DNA from: Nitratireductor sp. XY-223
Lineage (GTDB): Bacteria > Pseudomonadota > Alphaproteobacteria > Rhizobiales > Rhizobiaceae
Direction: 5' to 3'
DNA: 64,000 nucleotides
Assembly: GCF_004959855.1 (NCBI RefSeq)
Contig: NZ_SPNT01000002.1
Location: forward strand, 1-64,000
Position 1 is the stretch's first letter, and each line of letters begins with the position of its first letter. Under the pieces are notes generated by a model. It made no database searches. It was not told where the DNA came from and was given only the letters and a program-made list of their open reading frames with translations. The translations under genes were made by a program, and so were the position numbers. This document shows, piece by piece, positions 57,161 to 64,000 of this stretch.

Positions 57161-57998
57161 CGGCGTCGATCGCTTCGCGCAAGAGGGCGTTGAATTCTCC
57201 GGGACGGGTCAGGAACGGCGCATGGCCGGCGCCCGCGATGACGGATACGCCGCCGGTGCAGCCGGGAATATGCTCGGCCATGAAGGTGCTGGCGCCCGGT
57301 TTGCAGACGAGGTCTTTTTCACCGCAGATAATCGTCGTCGGGAGCGTTATTTCGGGCAGAAGATCGATCTGCGATCGGGCATCGGTGCTGACGTAATCGT
57401 TGATGGTGACATCCTGGCGCGCCTTGGAGGCGAGATCCGAGATATAGGCTGCCACGGCTTCGTCTTCCGGCGCGATGCGCTTGCCGAAGCCCCTCGCCGT
57501 CGCGACGAAGTCCGTTTCGAGGGCATGCCTGGTTTTCGGAGTGCTTTCGGCATCCTGGCCATAGGGAAACCGGTCGTCGGAAAGCCGCTGCGGGATCGTG
57601 TCCACGAGAACGAGGCGCGCCGCCCTGCCCGGATACCGGGTGACAAAGACCTGCGTGATGCAGCCGCCCATGGACCAGCCGACCAGCGTTACGTCCTTGA
57701 GCGCGAGGCGGTCGGCCAGTTCGGCGAGGTCGTCGCAATGGTCCTCGAAACTGATATCGGGGGATGCTGCGGTGGAGCGGCCGTGGCCGCGCAGATCCGG
57801 GCAAACACAGCGGTAACGGCGGCTGAGTTCCGCCACCTGCTTGTGCCAGACGGTTCCGTCCATCATCGTGCCGTGAACGAACAGGATAGCCGGCAGATCG
57901 CCGCCGCTGTCGGCAACGAATATGCGTTCGCCGCCAATGTCCAGCGTCAGCTGCCGCGGCCCGTTGTCGTTTGCAGGATCATCCATGCCCGGATTCAT
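57141..57998 (-). CDS. Alpha/beta-fold hydrolase
   Basis: The protein has 285 residues. An oxyanion-type HGTMMDGTVWH follows FVHG, the nucleophile elbow is GWSMGG (Ser about 118), the acid is likely the Asp in CGEKDLVCKPG, and the His is in GAGHAPFLTRPGEF. It resembles esterases and haloperoxidase-like hydrolases; the substrate is not clear. It is placed between tsaB and nfuA and overlaps tsaB by 20 bases, so it is probably cotranscribed. Confidence 0.87.
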   Translation of the reverse strand: MNPGMDDPANDNGPRQLTLDIGGERIFVADSGGDLPAILFVHGTMMDGTVWHKQVAELSRRYRCVCPDLRGHGRSTAASPDISFEDHCDDLAELADRLALKDVTLVGWSMGGCITQVFVTRYPGRAARLVLVDTIPQRLSDDRFPYGQDAESTPKTRHALETDFVATARGFGKRIAPEDEAVAAYISDLASKARQDVTINDYVSTDARSQIDLLPEITLPTTIICGEKDLVCKPGASTFMAEHIPGCTGGVSVIAGAGHAPFLTRPGEFNALLREAIDADDHAGD

Positions 57999-58013
57999 CG
58001 TGGGACGGGACCG

Positions 58014-58580
58014 TCAGACCGCCTCAACTTCCTGAACTTCCGGAATGAAATGGCGCAGCAGGTTCTGGATGCCGTGCTTGAGCGTCGCCGTGGACGAGGG
58101 GCAACCGGCACAGGCGCCCTTCATGTGCAGGAACACGCGGCCGTCGCGGTATCCCTTGAACGTGATGTCGCCGCCGTCCTGGGCGACGGCCGGCCGGACA
58201 CGGGTATCCAGAAGTTCCTTGATCGTGGCAACGATCGGTTCGTCGGCCTCGTCATAGAACTCGCCTTCATCATCGAAACCCGAATCGGCGGCGGCGCTGT
58301 TCATGACCGGCGCGCCCGACATGAAGTGTTCCATGATGGTTCCGAGGATCGCCGGCTTCAAATGCTGCCACTCGGCACCGTCCTTGGTCACGGTGATGAA
58401 ATCATAGCCGAAGAATACGCCGGTGACGCCCTGTATGGCGAAGAGCCTCTCGGCCAGCGGCGAGGCCTCGGCTGCGCTCTCCGCATCACGGAAATCGGCG
58501 GATCCGCCTTCAAAAACCACCTTGCCAGGCAAGAATTTCAAGGTCGCCGGATTGGGTGTGGCTTCGGTCTGGATAAACAT
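58014..58580 (-). CDS. nfuA: NfuA/NifU-type iron-sulfur scaffold protein
   Basis: The protein has 188 residues. The Nfu_N domain reads MFIQTEATPNPATLKFLPG. The C-terminal NifU domain has RPAVAQDGGDITFKG and the cluster ligands in GACAGCPSSTATL. It carries Fe-S clusters to target enzymes. It precedes the hydrolase gene by 15 bases. Alphaproteobacterial Nfu proteins with this N-terminal domain resemble mitochondrial NFU1. Confidence 0.95.
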   Translation of the reverse strand: MFIQTEATPNPATLKFLPGKVVFEGGSADFRDAESAAEASPLAERLFAIQGVTGVFFGYDFITVTKDGAEWQHLKPAILGTIMEHFMSGAPVMNSAAADSGFDDEGEFYDEADEPIVATIKELLDTRVRPAVAQDGGDITFKGYRDGRVFLHMKGACAGCPSSTATLKHGIQNLLRHFIPEVQEVEAV

Positions 58581-58707
58581 GAAAAGTGCTCCTTGGCGGC
58601 GGCGCGGCCACGCGTGCGAACCGCCTGAAATCTGGTTGGAAAATAAGGCACATAACGGGCGACTTCAAGCGCCGGGGCTCTGGCCGGTTCACCAGTGTCG
58701 GCGCCCG

Positions 58708-59199
58708 TCAGCTGAGCGCTTCGATATCCTGGTCGCTCAGGGCGTCGGGAATCACCGTTACCGGAATCGGAAAGGCGGCGCCGCGTCCGGCAATCGACGA
58801 CACCAGCGGACCCGGCCCTTCCTTCGCCGAACCGGAGGCCAGCACCAGGATGGCGATGTCCTGATCTTCCTCGATAAGGGCGTGGATCTCGTCCGTCGTC
58901 TTTCCGGAACGGATCTTGAGCTCTGGCTCGATGCCGACCGTTTCACGCACCTGCGCCGCGAAACGCTCCAGCGCCGCGTCGGCTTCCTCGCGCGCCTCCG
59001 CCTTCATGATCTCCTCGACGCCCAGCCAGTGCTGGAAATCGCCGGGCTCGATAACGAAGATCAGCACCAGCACGCCATTGGTACGCTTGGCCCGGGAGGC
59101 CGCGTAGTGCACGGCGCGCTCGCATTCGGGCGTATCGTCGATCACCGCCAAGAACTTGCGGCGGTGACCTTCTTCCCTGGACAGTCGCTTCGATACCAT
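58708..59199 (-). CDS. Universal stress protein (UspA family)
   Basis: This 163-residue protein has one Usp domain. KFLAVIDDTPECERAVHYAASRA forms the first strand and helix, seen as FLAVIDDTPECERAV. The nucleotide loop GSAKEGPGP replaces the strict G-2x-G-9x-G(S/T) pattern, so ATP binding is uncertain. The start at 59199 (MVSKRLSREEGH) is chosen over an upstream ATG. It lies between trpS and nfuA. Confidence 0.85.
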   Translation of the reverse strand: MVSKRLSREEGHRRKFLAVIDDTPECERAVHYAASRAKRTNGVLVLIFVIEPGDFQHWLGVEEIMKAEAREEADAALERFAAQVRETVGIEPELKIRSGKTTDEIHALIEEDQDIAILVLASGSAKEGPGPLVSSIAGRGAAFPIPVTVIPDALSDQDIEALS

Positions 59200-59276
59200 G
59201 GTGCGGAGTTTGCCATTCGCCTCGCGGCTGGGCAAGCGTTACTTTGCCGGGCTCCCCAGCCGTCCGTTTCGGCGAT

Positions 59277-60341
59277 TCAGCCAAGCAGACCGATGATTTC
59301 CTTGACTTCTTTCATGGTCTTGTCGGCAATGGCACCGGCCCGTTCGCCGCCGTCCTGAAGCACGCTGTCTATGTAGGACGGATCGTCCATGAGGCGGCGC
59401 ATCTCCTCGTTGATCGGCGACATGACGCTGATGGCAAGCTCGGCCAGCGCCGGCTTGAAGGCCGAGAACTGCTGGCCGCCGAACTCGGCGATCACCGCCT
59501 CGCGCGTCGTGTCGGAAAGCGCGGCGTAGATGCCGACGAGGTTCTCCGCCTCGGGCCGACCCTCGAGTCCCTCGATATCGCCGGGCAGAGGCTCCGGATC
59601 GGTCTTCGCCTTGCGGATCTTCTTGGCGATCGTTTCGGCGTCGTCAGTCAGGTTGATGCGCGACAGGTCCGAAACGTCGGATTTGGACATTTTCTTGGTC
59701 CCGTCCCGCAGGCTCATGACACGCGGCGCGGGGCCCTCGATCAGCGGCTCGGTCAGCGGGAAATAGCCGTTGACGCGCTCCTCGCCCACCAGCATGTCGA
59801 CGCCGAGGCCGGTTTCCGCGATGCGGGCCGAGAAGTCGATATTGAACTTCTGGGCGATGTCGCGGGTGAGTTCCAGATGCTGTTTCTGGTCGTCGCCGAC
59901 CGGCACGTGGGTGGCGCGGTAAAGCAGGATATCGGCGGCCATCAGGCTCGGATAGGCGAGCAGGCCGAGCGACGCGTTCTCGCGGTCCTTGCCGGCCTTG
60001 TCCTTGAACTGCGTCATGCGGTTCATCCAGCCGATGCGGGCAACGCAGTTGAAGATCCAGGCCAGTTCCGCATGGCCGGGAACGCGGCTCTGGTTGAAGA
60101 CGATGTGCGCCTTCGGGTCGATGCCGGCGGCGAGGAAGGCGGCGGTGATCGCGCGTGTCTGGCCGGCCAGATCGTCGTGCACGAGCTGTGCCGTCAGCGC
60201 ATGCAGGTCGACAACGCAGTAAATGCAGTTGTGGCTTTCCTGCAGCGCCACGAATTTGCGGATGGCGCCCAGATAGTTGCCGAGATGGAGATTGCCTGTC
60301 GGCTGCACCCCAGAAAAGACGAGCGGCTTGAACGCGGACAT
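59277..60341 (-). CDS. trpS: Tryptophanyl-tRNA synthetase
   Basis: This is a 354-residue class I synthetase. The HIGH-like motif is [10 protein letters not shown] and KMSKSD is the KMSKS loop. [17 protein letters not shown] and the [12 protein letters not shown] start are TrpRS hallmarks. It attaches Trp to tRNA-Trp. It lies 80 bases before the VOC gene and upstream of usp on the minus strand; murJ and trpS are neighbours in many rhizobia. Confidence 0.98.
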   Translation of the reverse strand: MSAFKPLVFSGVQPTGNLHLGNYLGAIRKFVALQESHNCIYCVVDLHALTAQLVHDDLAGQTRAITAAFLAAGIDPKAHIVFNQSRVPGHAELAWIFNCVARIGWMNRMTQFKDKAGKDRENASLGLLAYPSLMAADILLYRATHVPVGDDQKQHLELTRDIAQKFNIDFSARIAETGLGVDMLVGEERVNGYFPLTEPLIEGPAPRVMSLRDGTKKMSKSDVSDLSRINLTDDAETIAKKIRKAKTDPEPLPGDIEGLEGRPEAENLVGIYAALSDTTREAVIAEFGGQQFSAFKPALAELAISVMSPINEEMRRLMDDPSYIDSVLQDGGERAGAIADKTMKEVKEIIGLLG

Positions 60342-60420
60342 GGGTTTTCCTGAAAATCGTGTTCGAAGTCTGGATGACGCGGCGGGTTATGCACCGGCAC
60401 CGCCGCGTTATCAAGGAAAT

Positions 60421-60810
60421 TCAGCCGGCCGGCTGCAGCAGGTCCCATTTGTTGCCGAACGGATCCATGAACACCGCGACCGTGCCGTAGCTCTCGGTGC
60501 GCGGCGCCTCGAGGAAGACGACGCCCCTGTCCGTCATCTTCGCGTGGTCGCCGGCAAAGTCCTCGGTGAACAGGAAAAACCCGACCCGGCCGCCGGTCTG
60601 GTCGCCGATGCGGGCCGCCTGCCGCTCGTTTGCCGGCTCGGCCAGGAGCAGCGCAGGACCGCTGCCGCCCGCGGGACGGACGAGAACCCAGCGCTTGCCG
60701 TCACCGAGATCGGTGTCCGCGACCAGATCGAAGCCGAGCGCGTCGACATAGAAGGCGAGGCCCTCGTCGTAGCTCGGCACAAGCAGGGTGACGTTGGCGA
60801 TCGTCGGCAT
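60421..60810 (-). CDS. VOC (glyoxalase/dioxygenase) superfamily protein
   Basis: This 129-residue protein has one beta-alpha-beta-beta-beta unit pair. The metal-site pattern is weak: VTLLVPSYDEGLAFYVDALGF at the start (shown as VPSYDEGLAFYVDALGF), then GRVGFFLFTEDFAGDHA and FMDPFGNKWDLLQP at the end. The function is unknown; family members include antibiotic-binding proteins and dioxygenases. The start at 60810 is set by the family. It follows murJ after 1 base. Confidence 0.85.
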   Translation of the reverse strand: MPTIANVTLLVPSYDEGLAFYVDALGFDLVADTDLGDGKRWVLVRPAGGSGPALLLAEPANERQAARIGDQTGGRVGFFLFTEDFAGDHAKMTDRGVVFLEAPRTESYGTVAVFMDPFGNKWDLLQPAG

Positions 60811-60811
60811 C

Positions 60812-62383
60812 TCAGCCTCCCGTATTCTGGGTGCGCGAAACCAGCGACAGCAACTGCCGGCGGTCCATCGCACCGGTGAACAGCACGAATGCGAAATAGA
60901 TGAAGGCGCCGGCGACGACGACGGCAAGCATCAAGGCGACGCGCAGCAGCAGGCCTCCGTCCATCAATAGCGGCCCGATCGTCAGCATCGCCAGGTGCAG
61001 GGCCACGCCCATGACCGCGCTGCCGGCAATGATGAGAGCGATGCGCCGGGCGGTGATAGCGGCGATGCGGAACTGCCCCTGAAGGAACAATGCGCCGCCG
61101 AGCAGGGCCACGTTCACCCAACCGGCGACCGAGGTCGCGACGGCAACGCCCATGACGCCGATCAGGGGGAACAGGATCAGGCTGCCGGCGACATTGACCG
61201 CCGCGTTGGCGCCGGCGAACCACATGGGCGCGCGCATGTTCTCGCGGGCGTAGAAGGACGGCGTGAAGATCTTGTTGAGGACGAAGGCCGGCAGGCCGAC
61301 GGCGAAGGCGGCAAGCACGCCGGCCGTGATCAGCGTTGTCTCGCGCGTGAACTCGCCGCGCTCGAACAAGAGCGCCACGATCGGGGCGGGGATGATCACT
61401 AGGGCAACGGCCGCCGGGACGGTCAGGCCGAGCCCGAATTCCAGGCTGCTGTTCTGCAGGTGGTGGACCGATTGCGTGTCGTCGTCCTTGAGCGCGCGCG
61501 CCAGTTCCGGCAACAGCACCACGCCGACGGCAATGCCGATGACGCCAAGCGGCAACTGAATGATCCTGTCGGCGAAGTTGACCATGGAAATGGCACCGTT
61601 CTCACCGGAGACGATGTTCTGGCCGACCAGCAGGTTGAGCTGTGTGATGCCGCCGGTAATGGCGGCCGGAAGCGCCAGCCACAAAAGCCGCCGGACCGGC
61701 GCCGACAGGCGCGGGCGGCCGATGCGGATGTGAAAGCCGGTAGCGCGGACGCCATAGAAGAGGAGCGCCAACTGCAGCAGGCCGGAGACCGTGACACCGA
61801 CGGACATTGCAATGCCGATCGTCCGCGACTCGAAGCCGCGACCCACCGCGACAAGCAACACGCCGACCAAAACGATATTGAGCAGCACCGGGCTGATCGC
61901 GGCCAGGAAGAACTTGCGGTAGGAGTTCAAGATGCCCGACAGCATCGCCACCAGGGACATGGCCGCGAGGTAAGGGAACATGATCCGCGTCAGGTAGACG
62001 GTCAGCTCGAATTTTTCCGGGATCAGCGTGAATTCCCGCGCGATGACCGTGGCGACCAGGAACGGCATGAAAATCATCGCCACGGCGGACAAAGCGATGA
62101 GGATGAAGAGCAGCACCGAAAGGACCTGGCGGGCGAATTCCTCGGCCGCCGCCGTGCCGCCGCCCTCCAGCTCCTTGGCAAAGAGCGGGATGAAGGCCGA
62201 GTTGAATGCGCCCTCGGCGAACAGCCTGCGGAACAGGTTCGGGAAGCGGAAGGCGGCGTAGAAGGCATCGGACACGGGGCCCGCGCCGAGCGCGAAGGCG
62301 ATCAGCGCCTCGCGGACGAAACCGAGCACCCGGCTCGCCATGGTCGCCGATCCGACACTGGCGAATTTCCTGAACAGGCTCAT
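60812..62383 (-). CDS. murJ: Lipid II flippase MurJ
   Basis: The protein has 523 residues and about 14 helices. The start [22 protein letters not shown] and the Arg/Asp-lined cavity segments ([18 protein letters not shown]) are typical of MurJ/MviN. It flips the peptidoglycan precursor lipid II to the periplasmic side. It overlaps glnD by 4 bases at its start. The order glnD-murJ-trpS is conserved in the order Hyphomicrobiales. Confidence 0.96.
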   Translation of the reverse strand: MSLFRKFASVGSATMASRVLGFVREALIAFALGAGPVSDAFYAAFRFPNLFRRLFAEGAFNSAFIPLFAKELEGGGTAAAEEFARQVLSVLLFILIALSAVAMIFMPFLVATVIAREFTLIPEKFELTVYLTRIMFPYLAAMSLVAMLSGILNSYRKFFLAAISPVLLNIVLVGVLLVAVGRGFESRTIGIAMSVGVTVSGLLQLALLFYGVRATGFHIRIGRPRLSAPVRRLLWLALPAAITGGITQLNLLVGQNIVSGENGAISMVNFADRIIQLPLGVIGIAVGVVLLPELARALKDDDTQSVHHLQNSSLEFGLGLTVPAAVALVIIPAPIVALLFERGEFTRETTLITAGVLAAFAVGLPAFVLNKIFTPSFYARENMRAPMWFAGANAAVNVAGSLILFPLIGVMGVAVATSVAGWVNVALLGGALFLQGQFRIAAITARRIALIIAGSAVMGVALHLAMLTIGPLLMDGGLLLRVALMLAVVVAGAFIYFAFVLFTGAMDRRQLLSLVSRTQNTGG

Positions 62384-64000
62384 TTCTGACTGACCCGCCT
62401 GCTCTTTTCCGTCGGCGGGGCGATGATTCCCTGCGGCATCTTGTGGCGCACATCCTCCTCGATGCCCGCGAGCACGGCCTTCAGCCGCGCAATAATGTTG
62501 GCGTGCCTGTTTTCATTGGTGATTTTGTGGCCGAAAAGGTCGGTCACATAGAAGGTATCGATGACCTTCTCGCCGAACGTCGTGATATGGGCGGACGCGA
62601 TGTCCAGCGACAGATCCGAAAGGACCTCGGTGATTTCCGACAAAAGGCCGGTGCGGTCGAGGCCCTCGAGTTCGATCACGGTGAAGAAGTTCGACAGGTT
62701 GTTGTTGACGCTGACCTTGGGCGTAACGGTGAAGGGCCGGGATTTGCGGCGGGTCTTGGTGCGGTGGGCAATGACCTCGGGAAGGTGTTTCTGGCCGGCC
62801 AGTACCGCCTCGATCATGGCGCCGATCCGCTCGGCGCGGCGCAGTTCATCCTCGTCCTCGTCAAAGGCGCGGTTGATCAAAATCGTATCGAGCGCCCGCC
62901 CGTCGGCCGTGGTGTAGACCTGCGCGTCGGCGATGTTGGCGCCGGCGGCCGCGCAGGCGCCGGTGACGATCGAAAGCAACCGCGGATGGTCGGGCGCGAA
63001 GACGGTGATCTCCGTGATGGCGTGGAACGAATGCGTGCGCACCATGGTGGCGAGCGGCTTGCCTGCCTTGCTGGTGCGACAGATGAACTCCGCGTGGCGG
63101 ACCTGGTCATCCAGTTCGACGGTCAGGAGGTAGGGAATGTAGTGGAGCTTGAGATAGTCCTCGCGCTCGTCGTCCGGCCAGCCGGAAAGCGCCTCGCCGA
63201 GCAGCGCGCGCGCTTCCTCGGCCCGCTCCCGCCCGGAAACGGCTGAAAATCCGCCCGACAGCATCAGCTCGGTTTCGCCATAGAGCGTACGCAGGAGCTG
63301 ACCCTTCCAACCGTTCCACACGCCCGGTCCGACGGCGCGGATGTCGCAGACGGTCAGCACAAGGAGCAGGCGCAACCGGTCGAGCGACTGGACCGTCTCG
63401 GCGAAATCCTCAATGGTCTTGCGGTCGTGGAGGTCGCGCGACTGGGCGATCATCGACATTGCCAGATGCTCGCGGACGAGCCAGGCGACGGTGTCCGTCT
63501 GCTCCGGCGTGAAGCCGAAACGCGGGCACAGCTTGCGCGCCACCTCGGCACCGGCGACCGAATGGTCCTCGGGCCGGCCCTTGGCGATGTCATGGAGGAG
63601 CAGTGCGACATAGAGCACCTCGCGGTCCTCGATGTCGGGCAGAATGCTCACGGCCAGTGGATGCGCCTCTTCCTCCAGCCCCTGCTCGATGCGCGACAGC
63701 ACCTCGACGGCGCGCAGGAGATGCTCGTCGACCGTGTAGTGATGGTACATGCTGAACTGCATCATCGACACGATGCGGCCGAATTCGGGGATGAAGCGGC
63801 CGAGAACGCCGGCCTCGTTCATGCGGCGCAGGATCAGGGCCGGGCGGCGGCGCGATGTCAGGATCGACAGGAACAGCCGGTTCGCCTCCTCGTTCCTGCG
63901 CAATTCGGCATTGATAAGCGACAGCGAGCGCGTCGCCAGCTTGAGCGCGTCCGGGTGAAACTCCAGGTCGTGGATGTCTGCCAGGTGAAAGAGCCGGATG
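62380..64000 (-). CDS. glnD: [Protein-PII] uridylyltransferase/uridylyl-removing enzyme, 5' end outside window
   Basis: About 539 C-terminal residues are present; the gene runs off the window edge. The HD domain has [31 protein letters not shown] and the later His/Asp pairs. Two ACT domains follow: [21 protein letters not shown] (shown as [13 protein letters not shown]) and [20 protein letters not shown] (shown as [14 protein letters not shown]). GlnD modifies PII in response to glutamine. In this group argB activity is also a PII target, linking the two ends of the window. It overlaps murJ by 4 bases. Confidence 0.96.
   Translation of the reverse strand, partial: IRLFHLADIHDLEFHPDALKLATRSLSLINAELRRNEEANRLFLSILTSRRRPALILRRMNEAGVLGRFIPEFGRIVSMMQFSMYHHYTVDEHLLRAVEVLSRIEQGLEEEAHPLAVSILPDIEDREVLYVALLLHDIAKGRPEDHSVAGAEVARKLCPRFGFTPEQTDTVAWLVREHLAMSMIAQSRDLHDRKTIEDFAETVQSLDRLRLLLVLTVCDIRAVGPGVWNGWKGQLLRTLYGETELMLSGGFSAVSGRERAEEARALLGEALSGWPDDEREDYLKLHYIPYLLTVELDDQVRHAEFICRTSKAGKPLATMVRTHSFHAITEITVFAPDHPRLLSIVTGACAAAGANIADAQVYTTADGRALDTILINRAFDEDEDELRRAERIGAMIEAVLAGQKHLPEVIAHRTKTRRKSRPFTVTPKVSVNNNLSNFFTVIELEGLDRTGLLSEITEVLSDLSLDIASAHITTFGEKVIDTFYVTDLFGHKITNENRHANIIARLKAVLAGIEEDVRHKMPQGIIAPPTEKSRRVSQK

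Noticed and set aside
3314-64000. Phage defence or toxin-antitoxin system
   Set aside because: No recognised nuclease, toxin, reverse transcriptase or restriction-modification gene was seen.

Overview
The window reads as chromosomal DNA of a high-GC alphaproteobacterium of the order Hyphomicrobiales (Rhizobiales). Several things point there: the gene order irr-fabA-fabB-fabI, a phosphatidylcholine synthase carrying the Pcs variant of the CDP-alcohol motif, a Mur-type Fur regulator, a PhrR-like regulator beside lnt, and the remains of a Brucella-type Omp19 lipoprotein. I cannot name a genus from sequence alone.

Layout. (1) 1-3250 is a decayed accessory strip next to an intact tRNA-Arg(ACG). 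It holds a gene broken by a stop codon and a frameshift (320-917), an Omp19-like lipoprotein gene split by an amber codon (1130-1654), fragments of two transposases (IS630-type and IS256-type), and two 3' halves of other arginine tRNAs. Each tRNA end is followed by a related ~60-bp block with a TTGGACG(C/T)CATTT repeat. I read this as the scar of successive integrase-driven insertions. (2) 3.3-8.3 kb is a minus-strand group: TVP38/DedA-like membrane protein, a flavin disulfide reductase and an orphan sensor kinase, plus a DUF547 protein. (3) 8.4-16.2 kb is the rpmH-rnpA-yidC-engB block, then pcs, msrB and an MFS exporter (inserted relative to the usual engB-argB order), then argB and an acetyltransferase. 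(4) 16.3-24.6 kb has a MarR regulator with two matching operator half-sites, transporters, a HAD phosphatase, a copper-chaperone pair, and a lysine-pathway cluster (dapD, dapE) with two small membrane proteins. (5) 24.8-28.8 kb holds a Baeyer-Villiger-type monooxygenase overlapping an esterase gene, a TerC protein and an ArsC-like protein. (6) 28.8-35.7 kb has truA-fmt-def, rmuC, irr and the fab genes. (7) 35.8-64 kb is about 28 kb of genes all on the minus strand: translation and RNA genes (pnp, rpsO, truB, rbfA, infB, ylxR, nusA, rimP, trmB, metK), envelope and RNA-quality genes (phrR, lnt, corC, ybeY, phoH, miaB, plsC), mur, rimI-tsaB, a hydrolase, nfuA, usp, trpS, a VOC protein, murJ and the 5'-truncated glnD at the window edge.

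How it works together. Most of the window is housekeeping: the ribosome and transcription module (rimP to rpsO/pnp), membrane-protein insertion (yidC), unsaturated fatty acid synthesis under the iron regulator's neighbourhood, phosphatidylcholine synthesis, lysine and arginine biosynthesis, and nitrogen sensing (glnD). I found no CRISPR array, defence island, prophage or secondary-metabolite cluster. I do not see a clearly new multi-gene system. The best leads are the layered tRNA-Arg integration scar, the monooxygenase-esterase pair, the MarR circuit, the redox/sensor-kinase operon and the conserved unknown membrane protein coupled to dapE.
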